The notes under the pieces were generated by a model, which was given only the letters and a program-made list of their open reading frames with translations, had not been told where the DNA came from and searched no databases. Shown here piece by piece: positions 8,652-17,615 of a stretch of DNA of 64,000 nt (position 1 is its first letter; each line of letters starts with the position of its first letter). Where the stretch lies: NCBI GenBank assembly GCA_946414435.1, contig CAMKOM010000001.1, forward strand, positions 106,402 through 170,401, given 5' to 3'. The position numbers were made by a program, and so were the translations under genes. The stretch comes from an uncultured Bacteroidota bacterium (GTDB lineage: Bacteria > Bacteroidota > Bacteroidia > Bacteroidales > SZUA-534).

Positions 8652-11480
8652 TCAATCCATCAATTCATTATCATTGGCAGCGTGCTTGTGCTGCATATAC
8701 TTGTCGCACTCGGCAAGCAGTTCGCCTTGGTCAATTGGTTTCTCAAGCAGTTTGTGAATGCCGATTTTCTTGCAGCGCTCGGCCACCTCGGGAATGGCGT
8801 AGGCCGTTTGAGCGATGATGTCGGCGTTGCGGTCATACTCTAGAATCTGCTCAGAAGCATCGAGTCCGTTCATTATAGGCATACGCACATCCATCAACAC
8901 CACATCGATATCGGAATTGTCTTTGTATTGCTGCACAGCCTCTATTCCGTTTTTAGCGCGAATCACTTTTACTTTGGTCCTCAGCATCAAACCTTGCAGT
9001 AAAATAAAGTTAAGTTCTTCATCTTCAGCAATTAGAATAGTATGCCCTGTCCAATCGGGTATCTCGTACTCGTTATTTTTCGAGTCATACATTATTGGAG
9101 ACAGTTCCTCATCACGCTCATATGGAATGTAGAAAATGAAACTCGGGTGGCCCGAATTAATATCCTCAACCCACAGTTTTCCGCCCATCATGTTTATCAC
9201 GCTTTGCGCGATGATGATTGAAATGCCATACGATTCCTCAATCTGCGAAAGCGACACATCGCTACCATCATGCTCATCAGCATAAGCCACAAGTTCCTCA
9301 TGTGTGATGTCGCCTTTATCAGTATTGACAAAGAAGAACACCTTGTCAGCAGCCGTACGGTAACCGAAATAGATGCAATCAGTGTCGGCGAATTTGATAA
9401 TTGTGGTGAGCATATTCTTCAGAATCTGCATCAATCGGAACGAATCAGAATGAATCATGATGTCGTCCTCGATGGTGTCAATGAGCAGAGATATGACCAT
9501 ATTATCTTTGTTTAGCTGCATCTTCTTACTGTTAGCCATGTTATAAACATCAGCCACCACCGAATTAAGATTGAAGTCGGAATATTTGATTTGGATATAT
9601 CCGGCTTCGATTTTCGAATAGTCGACCATATCGCCTACGAGGTCGATGAGCAAGTTGCCGCCTGTCTGAATCATCTCGATTATCTCGATTCGCTGATCAT
9701 ATGTCAAATCGCCATCGGCGAGCATGTCGCTGTATTCAATTATCGACTTGATCGGCATACGGATATCGTGTCCCAGATTGACAAGGAACGAAAGCTTGAG
9801 TCTGTCAGATTCCTGCAACTTGTCATTCAAACTCTTGACTTGTTTGGCAAAGCGGTCGGCGTCAGTGATGTCATGAGCGACACCCACGATGCCGAAGATA
9901 CGACCATCGGGAGTGATGAGCGGCATTTTGCGATTTTCGAACTTATGGTCCACACATTGCTGGTCGGTATGCCAAGCCTGTTCTGTCCATGTTTCACCTG
10001 ACTTGAGTACAAGTTGATCTGATTCCATGTTGCGTTCGGCTTCTTTGGGTCCGAACAATTCGAAATCGGATTTACCGGCAATGTTGTCAAAAGTTGTCTG
10101 ATAATAGTCGCAGAATGCCTTGTTTGCTTGCAGATAAGCACCTTCGGCCGATTTCAGATAGACAAGGTCTGACGATGCGTCGATGACGGCCTGAACCATA
10201 GCCTCAGGAAGCACATTGCTATAGAACAGATTAGAATCGAAAACTGGAGCCACCACAGCCGTGATGACAAACACCTCCGGGAGGTTGTCATACTTGAACG
10301 GATGCTTGATAGTCCAGCACGATGCGTTGAAATACTTCGATTTATACTCAATGGTTTTCAGCACGGCGTTTACTTGCCCGTTGAAAATTTGGTTGTCAGC
10401 ATCAAGCAGTTCCTCAACCGTTGCTTCCTCTAAAAGATCGGTCCACTTTAGTCCACCCGACGGCAATTCATCAATCTGCGCCACTCCATGCAGGAAAGCC
10501 CTGCTGGCGCGGATGATTCTTCCGTCATGATTGCTGATGGCGAACCAAAACGGTGTGCTCGACATCACTTTTTGCAACAGAGGATTGCCTGCCGGCAGCA
10601 CAAGCGGCGACAGTTGAGTATGAATCATTCCTCCAATCTGCTCCCGCGTGGAGTCATTTATCTCATTGTAAAGAGTCTTTATCCATAAATACATTGCCAT
10701 GATTGCGAGCAAAAGCAACACGACAAGACTGTAAAGCCATGCCGGCGCACTCTTTTTGGATTGTGGGACGTAGCTCAGCCATCGTTCGCTGATCGATTCG
10801 AACCTGCCACTGCTCATCAACGTCCGCAATGTCACACTGACAATGCTATCGAGACCCTCAGCCTCTTTTTTCACTGCAATAGCCAATGGCTTAACGATGT
10901 AAGGTGTTGGCAAGAAGTCGATGTTGCCATATTTGTTATTGGCAAGTATCGGAAGAACTGCCGACAAAGGCAGCACGGCACAGTCGTTGTAGCCGCCCGA
11001 AAGAATCCGCAAAGCCTCGTCGACCGACGCCACGTTCAGAATGTGTGACGTACGATGGCGATAGAGAGCTTCGAATGGGTAATCGTTGCGAACAATGATG
11101 ACTTTCTTGTCGGACAAGCTGAAAATTGACTCAACAGGCTCGTTTCGGCGGAAACAGACGACATAGTTGACTTGCAGCGGGATGGGATGCGTTGCATAAC
11201 CATCCGGCACTGGTTCATCAGCCGGGCAGCAGATGATGTCAGGATGGAAATTCTCGTCGCAGGTCTCGCAAGTGAGAGTGTAATAACTCATGTCATATTT
11301 GCCGCCAAGCATATTTGAAAGCATTTCTGGCACCACGCCAATGTTACCATCCTCTGCATCAAAATAATACGGATAGATATTTATCTGCGAATAGACAACC
11401 AGACTATCGGCTGCCGAAGCTGCCATTGAACATACTATAGGCAACGCAATCAATAATTTACGTAGGATTCTGAACATCAT
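8652..11480 (-). CDS. hybrid sensor protein: SBP-like sensor, PAS, HisKA, degenerate ATPase, receiver; 942 aa
   Basis: A signal peptide (MMFRILRKLLIALPIVCSM) is followed by a periplasmic solute-binding-like domain (about 25-245) and one membrane helix (about 250-270). Then come one or two PAS domains (about 295-410 and 430-550), a HisKA helix with the phospho-acceptor in LGHDIRMP (His571), an ATPase-like domain (about 680-800) and a receiver (about 835-940) with Asp864 in LMDVRMP, Thr in AQTAYA and Lys in LEKP. The ATPase N-box reads LKNMLTTIIKFA, lacking the usual NAxKF Asn. The usual DxGxG and GxGLGL loops are not recognisable (NTDKGDITHEEL, YGISIII). It may be a pseudokinase or a very diverged kinase. 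The ATG at 11480 gives a proper signal peptide; the upstream TTG does not. No output DNA-binding domain is present. Confidence 0.85.
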   Translation of the reverse strand: MMFRILRKLLIALPIVCSMAASAADSLVVYSQINIYPYYFDAEDGNIGVVPEMLSNMLGGKYDMSYYTLTCETCDENFHPDIICCPADEPVPDGYATHPIPLQVNYVVCFRRNEPVESIFSLSDKKVIIVRNDYPFEALYRHRTSHILNVASVDEALRILSGGYNDCAVLPLSAVLPILANNKYGNIDFLPTPYIVKPLAIAVKKEAEGLDSIVSVTLRTLMSSGRFESISERWLSYVPQSKKSAPAWLYSLVVLLLLAIMAMYLWIKTLYNEINDSTREQIGGMIHTQLSPLVLPAGNPLLQKVMSSTPFWFAISNHDGRIIRASRAFLHGVAQIDELPSGGLKWTDLLEEATVEELLDADNQIFNGQVNAVLKTIEYKSKYFNASCWTIKHPFKYDNLPEVFVITAVVAPVFDSNLFYSNVLPEAMVQAVIDASSDLVYLKSAEGAYLQANKAFCDYYQTTFDNIAGKSDFELFGPKEAERNMESDQLVLKSGETWTEQAWHTDQQCVDHKFENRKMPLITPDGRIFGIVGVAHDITDADRFAKQVKSLNDKLQESDRLKLSFLVNLGHDIRMPIKSIIEYSDMLADGDLTYDQRIEIIEMIQTGGNLLIDLVGDMVDYSKIEAGYIQIKYSDFNLNSVVADVYNMANSKKMQLNKDNMVISLLIDTIEDDIMIHSDSFRLMQILKNMLTTIIKFADTDCIYFGYRTAADKVFFFVNTDKGDITHEELVAYADEHDGSDVSLSQIEESYGISIIIAQSVINMMGGKLWVEDINSGHPSFIFYIPYERDEELSPIMYDSKNNEYEIPDWTGHTILIAEDEELNFILLQGLMLRTKVKVIRAKNGIEAVQQYKDNSDIDVVLMDVRMPIMNGLDASEQILEYDRNADIIAQTAYAIPEVAERCKKIGIHKLLEKPIDQGELLAECDKYMQHKHAANDNELMD

Positions 11481-11538
11481 ATCACTCGCCAATTAAGTTC
11501 TAAAAATCAGCCACCGCCCCAAAAGGCGAAAGCAATTC

Positions 11539-11546
11539 CAAATTTA
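11539..11546 (-). promoter_or_regulatory. possible -7 box for the sensor gene
   Basis: TAAATTTG on the minus strand matches TAnnTTTG and lies 58 bp upstream of the chosen ATG. I see no TTTG at the expected -33 distance, so the support is the -7 box alone. Confidence 0.35.
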
Positions 11547-11611
11547 CATTATTTTCGGTTTTATGGGGCTGTCAAAAACGTTTTTTTGAATCTATAGGCC
11601 AAAACGAACTT

Positions 11612-11643
11612 TTTGGAAATGCTGATGGGTTAATGTAGTTTTG
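11612..11643 (+). promoter_or_regulatory. Bacteroidota-type promoter for the envelope cluster
   Basis: TTTG (11612-11615), 20 bp, then TAGTTTTG (11636-11643) matches the Bacteroides consensus TTTG-N19-21-TAnnTTTG in both boxes and spacing. The ATG of the acyltransferase is at 11658, leaving a very short leader. Confidence 0.65.
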
Positions 11644-11657
11644 CAATAATAAAAACG

Positions 11658-13235
11658 ATGATGGAACGAACCGAATTTTCGAAAGACGACAGTTTGATTA
11701 TCAAAGGGTTGGCAATATTAGCAATAATGTTGCATAACTTTTTTCGCTGGGTTGAGCCAACAACCGGCGAAAATGAGTTCGGATTTGCTGCTCACACAGT
11801 GTACAAATTCACCGAACAGCTAGCTGCCCATCCACAAGAATTTATCAACATAGTTTTCAGTTATCTGGGGCATTTCGGCGTCCAACTTTTCATTCTTATA
11901 AGCGGCTACGGACTCACAAAATCGATGTTGGCGAAACCGCAATGCTGGACGGCGTTTATGGGCAACAGGCTGAAAAAGCTGTATCCGCTGCTTCTTGTGG
12001 CCATCGCCGCGTTTTTTACATTCAACTTTGTTTTCGGTTACGATGTGCCCGACCACTTCGAAAGAGAAACTGCTTATAAACTGCTCCTGATTCACACACT
12101 TCAACCATACTCGGGCTTGACAATGTGCGGTCCGTGGTGGTTCTTCGGTCTGATTGTGCAGCTTTACATTTTGTTCCCTATTCTGCTGGGTCTGACGCAA
12201 CGCCATGGCACGAAAATACTTGCCATGACAGTAGCAATTTCGTATATGTGGATTCTGCTGGCATTATTCTTTTATGACCATGAAGCAGGCTCGTTAATGG
12301 CTATGCAAAACGCCCCCGGCCACTTGCCCGAATTCTGCTTCGGAATATGGCTTGCACTGCGCCGTAACACAGGCTTAAACCATTGGTGGCTGCTACCCGC
12401 ACTGACCGCTTTCATGCTCGGCAACTTTTTCGAAGCCTTCTACCCCTTCACTTTTCTGGCTGTGAGTGTGATATTTGTGATTGGCTACAACCATGTGAAA
12501 AGCTTTATCGCGCACCATAGGATTCTTGAACGAGCTCTGATATTTGTCGGGGCAATTTCAATGTTTTTGTTCGCCTTGCACGGTTTTATGCGGCAGCCGT
12601 TCATCGATTTTGCCGAGAGCCATGGCAATGCGGCAATCAGCCTGCTCACAGCCTTGGTATACTTGGCTGCAGTGATTGTTGTTTCAATGATTATCAAGCC
12701 GATATACAATTTCATATTAAGGTTACTCGACAAAATTCATTTTCCCCCAATAATTCTGAAAGCCGATAAGTTTTTTATGGCAACACCACTATTACTTCTT
12801 GCCGCCGTATCGATTTACCATGGAGCATCGCTGATTCAGAAGCATTTGGAATTCGACAAAAATATTCTGACAGAGCAATACTCGTTCAAAACCGAAAACA
12901 CAATTGAACCCGATACGCTTTATTCTGATATTTTGCACATAAGGTTTAAACGAAGCGGACTGATAAAAATCACCATCGACGCCGAAATCGACACGGAAAC
13001 AGTTGACAATGACAGTATTCCGCTATTAGTCACCGAAATTGAAAACTTGTTTTGGGACAATTTTATCATGCCTCAAACCGAAGGCTTTCAGAGTGTTCAC
13101 TTTGAAAAAAATATCTACTGCTCATTTTTCGACCATCGAAAAACGAAATACTTAAAGCTGTATTTTTGGAACAGACGCAAATCGGCAATGCAGTTCCGGA
13201 ATGCAAAAGTAAAAATCGATTATCAGAAATGGTAA
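11658..13235 (+). CDS. membrane acyltransferase (Acyltransferase_3 / OafA-like) with C-terminal domain, 525 aa
   Basis: The N-terminal ~370 residues hold about ten hydrophobic segments. An early DDSLIIKGLAILAIMLHNFF fits the acyltransferase_3 family, which moves acetyl or other acyl groups onto surface sugars or lipids. The conserved family His is in MLHNFF. A last membrane helix (about 375-390) leads into a ~130-residue extracytoplasmic domain ending KYLKLYFWNRRKSAMQFRN. That ending strongly resembles the C-termini of the three LtaS-like proteins downstream, suggesting they share a ligand or partner. It is the first gene of a plus-strand unit with the GH16-type lipoprotein (20-bp gap). Confidence 0.85.
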   Translation: MMERTEFSKDDSLIIKGLAILAIMLHNFFRWVEPTTGENEFGFAAHTVYKFTEQLAAHPQEFINIVFSYLGHFGVQLFILISGYGLTKSMLAKPQCWTAFMGNRLKKLYPLLLVAIAAFFTFNFVFGYDVPDHFERETAYKLLLIHTLQPYSGLTMCGPWWFFGLIVQLYILFPILLGLTQRHGTKILAMTVAISYMWILLALFFYDHEAGSLMAMQNAPGHLPEFCFGIWLALRRNTGLNHWWLLPALTAFMLGNFFEAFYPFTFLAVSVIFVIGYNHVKSFIAHHRILERALIFVGAISMFLFALHGFMRQPFIDFAESHGNAAISLLTALVYLAAVIVVSMIIKPIYNFILRLLDKIHFPPIILKADKFFMATPLLLLAAVSIYHGASLIQKHLEFDKNILTEQYSFKTENTIEPDTLYSDILHIRFKRSGLIKITIDAEIDTETVDNDSIPLLVTEIENLFWDNFIMPQTEGFQSVHFEKNIYCSFFDHRKTKYLKLYFWNRRKSAMQFRNAKVKIDYQKW

Positions 13236-13254
13236 CTAACACAAAATCAGAAAT

Positions 13255-15210
13255 ATGAAAACAATTAAAACTCTCATTTTCGCCGCATTGGGCGCGGTTA
13301 TGGTTTCCTGCCAAAGCGAGCCGCGAGCAAAGTTCAACGCCATCACAAACTTTGGCTCGGCCGACACCATTCTGCTCGATATGGACCTGACCGACGCCTA
13401 CACGCAAGGCATTTGCCTGCCATCGGCAAGGCAGACCGGCGACGGCGGGTTCATCTTCAGCTTCAACGGCACTGAAGGACAGTATTATAAAATCTACTAT
13501 CAAAACGAGAGCTACAAGTTCGGTGAAGGCCATCAGCTTGACAATGAGAACTTTTACGGCAGTTGGGAAGACTCGACCATCGGGTTCAAACGCATCGCGA
13601 AAAGCGGCATTGTGACCGACACTTTCCGCATTGTGGGCAACCCGCGCAACGAGCGCAAATACTTCGGCAGCGACATCTCAGAAAACCCGTACAACGACAA
13701 CGACATTGACGAGATAATGGGCCGAATCAGCAAAGACTCGAGCTGGTACGCTTACGTGTCTAACAAGGCCATCGAGAAAAAGACAACCGTTGAAGAGCAA
13801 ATGTTTGCCGACGCGCAGTGGATTATCAACGGACGCCGCAACAACGGCAACACCAACAACCGCTGGAAACGCAATCCGCGCGTGGGCTGCTACTCGTTTA
13901 TGCTTGTGGTGTGCGACAAAGACGCTCTCGACCGCATTCCGGAACACATTCAATTCATCAACAAAACCAATCAGAATGGCTCGTTCGAGAATCCGTATTC
14001 CTACTTCAAGAAAAACCGGAAAAATGGCATAAAAGTGCTCGCCGGCGACAAGATTCTGAAAACGCGGGCGGTTATCACGCCAAAGAACGGAATTTTTGTG
14101 AACGAGCTGAAAACGAGCAAGCGCGGCTACACGCCGGTGCCCGACAACCCAATGTGCAACAACTCGGACTCGGCCTACCACAACGCTCTGTTTCAGCAGT
14201 TTTTCAGCAGCATCAGCCAACAATACACCCTGCGGAACATTCCGCTGATTAAAGACGTTGTGTCGGACAGCGACCCCTACACGCGCGAAGAGTATGACAA
14301 TGCTTATGAAATGTACGACAGCACGCAACTGCAATACAACTACCCCGTGGTGAGCGATTATCCGGGCAAGACGGTCAGGGTGACCGACGGCGGCAAATCG
14401 ATTAAACTAATCAATCCGGCAAGCACGCCGGGGAATCTGAAAAAGGAATCGACGGGAATCCAAACCCGCATTGGCTTTACCTACGGCAAGTTCCGCGGCA
14501 AGATAAAATTCCCCGAAATGCTGAACGACGAAAACATCTGGAACGGCCTGACATACGCCTTCTGGCTTATCTATCAGGACGAAGACAAATGGAACTACCG
14601 CCGGCCAACGCCAAGCGGCTACATCCGCAAGAGCGACGACAGCGAGAATCCGGAACGCACAAACGACGTGAGCTATTCGGAAATTGATATTGAGATTGTG
14701 AAGGCGTCAAAATACTGGACACAAAGCTATTATCACGGCAAGGACAAGCAATCGCACGTTGAAGACGCCACTCAAAACAGCGACGTAATGTACTGCTGCA
14801 CCAACTGGGACCTGGCCAACACCGACCCCAAGCGGTTCGACGCGGGCATCACACCAATTAAATATGCCGGAAAAGAGTTTGAAGCTATGCGCTGGTACAA
14901 GAACTACAAGGCGCTGACAACCAAACACCCCATCAGCAATAATGTGTTTAAAGCAGATTATCAGTACTATGAGATTGAATGGAGGCCGAACGAAATCATC
15001 TGGCGCATCGGTCCGTCGCCCGACAAAATGGAAGTGGTGGGCTACATCAGCGACGAATACTCAAACATACCTGACAATCAAATGCTTTGCATCATAACAC
15101 AGGAATACCACTACTCGGAATGGTGGCCGCCTGTGGTGTTTGAGCAAGGCCGGATTCCGTACAACAAAACCGACATTGTGGGCGAAGTGTTTGAGATTGT
15201 AGTTGAATAG
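13255..15210 (+). CDS. GH16-family-like lipoprotein, 651 aa
   Basis: A lipoprotein signal peptide ends in VMVSC, with the Cys at about residue 19. The C-terminal third looks like a family-16 glycoside hydrolase (concanavalin-A-like fold): YGKFRGKIKFPE (the 'YGrfear' motif), then SYSEIDIEIV carrying E476-x-D478-x-E480 as in the GH16 ExDxE catalytic motif, and later YYEIEWRPNEIIWRIG. The N-terminal ~370 residues are unfamiliar, perhaps a binding domain. GH16 enzymes cut beta-1,3/1,4-glucans, galactans or agar-type polymers, or transglycosylate them. Its placement among acyltransferase and LtaS-like genes suggests action on the cell's own envelope glycan rather than nutrition. No SusC/SusD pair is nearby. 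Confidence 0.75.
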   Translation: MKTIKTLIFAALGAVMVSCQSEPRAKFNAITNFGSADTILLDMDLTDAYTQGICLPSARQTGDGGFIFSFNGTEGQYYKIYYQNESYKFGEGHQLDNENFYGSWEDSTIGFKRIAKSGIVTDTFRIVGNPRNERKYFGSDISENPYNDNDIDEIMGRISKDSSWYAYVSNKAIEKKTTVEEQMFADAQWIINGRRNNGNTNNRWKRNPRVGCYSFMLVVCDKDALDRIPEHIQFINKTNQNGSFENPYSYFKKNRKNGIKVLAGDKILKTRAVITPKNGIFVNELKTSKRGYTPVPDNPMCNNSDSAYHNALFQQFFSSISQQYTLRNIPLIKDVVSDSDPYTREEYDNAYEMYDSTQLQYNYPVVSDYPGKTVRVTDGGKSIKLINPASTPGNLKKESTGIQTRIGFTYGKFRGKIKFPEMLNDENIWNGLTYAFWLIYQDEDKWNYRRPTPSGYIRKSDDSENPERTNDVSYSEIDIEIVKASKYWTQSYYHGKDKQSHVEDATQNSDVMYCCTNWDLANTDPKRFDAGITPIKYAGKEFEAMRWYKNYKALTTKHPISNNVFKADYQYYEIEWRPNEIIWRIGPSPDKMEVVGYISDEYSNIPDNQMLCIITQEYHYSEWWPPVVFEQGRIPYNKTDIVGEVFEIVVE

Positions 15211-15220
15211 AAGTTGGTAG

Positions 15221-15240
15221 AGACGTTGCGCGCAACGTCT
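15221..15240. repeat. 20-bp perfect palindrome, REP-like
   Basis: AGACGTTGCGCGCAACGTCT reads the same on both strands and is preceded by GTAG. It is followed by a repeat-word spacer (CGATTAGACGATTCTCCAATTCACCG). A related palindrome with the same outer AGAGACG/CGTCTCT arms lies at 60233-60256. These resemble REP-type elements thought to be spread by RAYT transposases; no such gene is in this window. Confidence 0.65.
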
Positions 15241-15292
15241 GTACAATTTACCCGATTAGACGATTCTCCAATTCACCGATTCATCAAAATAA

Positions 15293-17614
15293 ATGAAGAA
15301 TTTCACAAAAGACGATTTAAAGGCAGTTGGCGGCAAGGCCGTTTCCATTCTTTGCGTAAGCGTGGCGGCCGTTGGCGCGGTTCGGTTTTGCGAAGCGCTG
15401 TTCAGCACCTACTACACCGGCGAGTTTCTGAAGCACGCGACAAGCAACCTGAAAGGCTTCTTCTTCGACGCCTGCTACCTGCTGATTCTCTCGGCGGTGG
15501 TTATGCCCGTCAGCTTTGCCATAAAAAAGGGCCGGACAAAGTTCAACGGTTTCCGTTGGATTGTGTGCGTACTGCTCACTGTATCAATGTTTTTAGTGGT
15601 ATTCTTCGCGCAATCGGGCTTCCCGCTCGACAGGCTGATTTTTGTCTATTCGCTCGACGAGATTATCGAAACGCTGACATCGTCGAACTCGACAACCTGG
15701 TGGATTTACGTCTGCATTGCGCTTGTACCTTGCGCCTATCTTTGGGCTAGCCGGAAGAGCTTCGCCCCCACCCGCACCGTCTGCTTGTCGCTGGCGGCCG
15801 TCTTGCTTGCAAGCATCGCCGTAAGGCTTTGTAAATACGACAGTTCGGTCAAAAACAGGAATTACACCGAAGAGTGCAACAAACTCTGCTACTTTGTCCG
15901 CAGCTCGGCCACAATGATTGGCGGCGGAAAGACTGACAATGAGCTGGATATAGAAAAAGTGCACAAGCTGTGGGCAATGCTGCCCGACCACGAATTTGTG
16001 AGCGAGCGGACACCGTTTCTGCACAAAAGCAACGAGCTGAACACGCTTGCGCCGTTCCTGAATCTTGGCGAGCGGAAACCCAACCTGGTGTTTGTGTGCG
16101 TTGAAGGGCTTGGCCGCGAAAACAGCGGACGAAACAGCAAATACGCGTCGGCCACGCCGTTTCTCGACTCGCTCGCCGAACAATCGCTGAGCTGGGAAAA
16201 CTGCCTGTCGACATCGCAGCGGACAGTGAGCGCGCTGCCCTCGATTTTAGGTGCATTGCCGTTCAGCACTTACGGCTTTATGGCAATGAAAGCCGAAGCA
16301 CCCGAATTCCACTCACTGCCACGAATCCTTGAAAAGAACGGCTATCGGTTCTCGTTCTACTACGGCGGCTGGGGCGATTTTGACGATATGGGAACATTCA
16401 TCGCTCTGAACAACGGCGAACAATACTTTGAGAAGAAATTTGGGAACGACGTGCCGCGCAACGAATGGGGACTTCACGACAAGTTTCTGTTCGACGAGGC
16501 GGTGAAGCGCATCGATTTTGAGAATCCGTCGCCGCGCATCGATTTCTACCTGACACTCACCTCGCACAAGCCCTGGGACTACCCCGACAAGCAGCATTAC
16601 GTTGAACTCTACCGTCAGGAATGCCAAAAGCAAGGCAAACCGCAAAATCCTGAATATGAAGCTGCTGCGTCGTACATCTACGTTGACGAAGCCATCAGAC
16701 TGCTGATTGAGCGCTACCGCGAGCATAAAGGCTTCGACAACACAATATTCATCATCACCGGCGACCACAATTTCAACGACAACACATTCATTCTTGAGCG
16801 CTACCACGTGCCGCTGATTATCTGGTCGCCAATGCTGACCGAACGGCGCGACATTAAAGCGCTGGCATCGCACCGCGACATAACACCGACGCTACTCGCC
16901 ATGCTCGGCTGCAAATACGACATTGCCACGCCGCAGAACGTTGCCTGGCTCAACACCGGACTCGACACCACAACCACTTTCCGCAGCCGGCTGTTCTCAC
17001 CGCAAATCGACCTTTCGCGCGAACTGAAATTGTTGGTTTACAACAATTTCTACGTCTATGGCGACGAAGTGTACCAATTCACCTTCGACAACGAAATGCT
17101 TAATATTGAATCTGTTACCGACGAAGCCGTTTGCGACAGTCTGCGCACAATGCAGCGAACCTACCGCGAACTCGACTATTTTGTCTGCAAAAACGACGCG
17201 CTGATAAACAAGTACACAGTTAAAAGCCACAAGCAGGTGGCCGACATCCGCCTTTCAAACGCCACCGACTCAACCATTCCGAAGGGCGAATTCACAAATC
17301 TCATTGACCTGCCATTGAGCAAAAACCTCAACACTCTGAATATCAATTTCAAATGCAGCCGAAAGGCTACAATGGGAAGCGAATTGGCTCTGGTATTCGA
17401 GATTCGTGACAAAAATGGCATTAACATTTATTACGATTCGTGCAGAATACCTGTTTTTGAAGGTTTTAACTGGTCGGGATGGGACAGTGAGAACAAAATC
17501 GACGCTGCAAAATACTACGGGGAAGGCACTGTTCTAAAGGCCTACATCTGGAACAAAGACAGCAAAGAATGCTACATTACTGACATTCAATTGGTTATTG
17601 ATAACACTTATTAA
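15293..17614 (+). CDS. LtaS/sulfatase-family membrane protein 1, 773 aa
   Basis: About five N-terminal membrane helices (residues 1-175) precede an alkaline-phosphatase-superfamily catalytic domain. Visible motifs are LVFVCVEGLG (metal-binding Glu, about 270), CLSTSQRTVSALP (probable nucleophile Thr, about 310), LTSHKPWDYP, FIITGDHNFND (metal Asp-His, about 490) and HRDITPT. LtaS-type enzymes transfer phosphoglycerol, and related ones phosphoethanolamine, onto lipids or glycans outside the membrane. The natural substrate in Bacteroidota is unclear. A ~120-residue C-terminal extension ends LKAYIWNKDSKECYITDIQLVI, like its neighbours. It is followed one base later by a paralog. Confidence 0.85.
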   Translation: MKNFTKDDLKAVGGKAVSILCVSVAAVGAVRFCEALFSTYYTGEFLKHATSNLKGFFFDACYLLILSAVVMPVSFAIKKGRTKFNGFRWIVCVLLTVSMFLVVFFAQSGFPLDRLIFVYSLDEIIETLTSSNSTTWWIYVCIALVPCAYLWASRKSFAPTRTVCLSLAAVLLASIAVRLCKYDSSVKNRNYTEECNKLCYFVRSSATMIGGGKTDNELDIEKVHKLWAMLPDHEFVSERTPFLHKSNELNTLAPFLNLGERKPNLVFVCVEGLGRENSGRNSKYASATPFLDSLAEQSLSWENCLSTSQRTVSALPSILGALPFSTYGFMAMKAEAPEFHSLPRILEKNGYRFSFYYGGWGDFDDMGTFIALNNGEQYFEKKFGNDVPRNEWGLHDKFLFDEAVKRIDFENPSPRIDFYLTLTSHKPWDYPDKQHYVELYRQECQKQGKPQNPEYEAAASYIYVDEAIRLLIERYREHKGFDNTIFIITGDHNFNDNTFILERYHVPLIIWSPMLTERRDIKALASHRDITPTLLAMLGCKYDIATPQNVAWLNTGLDTTTTFRSRLFSPQIDLSRELKLLVYNNFYVYGDEVYQFTFDNEMLNIESVTDEAVCDSLRTMQRTYRELDYFVCKNDALINKYTVKSHKQVADIRLSNATDSTIPKGEFTNLIDLPLSKNLNTLNINFKCSRKATMGSELALVFEIRDKNGINIYYDSCRIPVFEGFNWSGWDSENKIDAAKYYGEGTVLKAYIWNKDSKECYITDIQLVIDNTY

Positions 17615-17615
17615 A

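Noticed and set aside
13678-14334. 218-codon minus-strand frame inside the GH16-type gene
   Set aside because: Shadow frame; Val/His-rich composition without motifs, while the plus strand has a signal peptide and catalytic motif.
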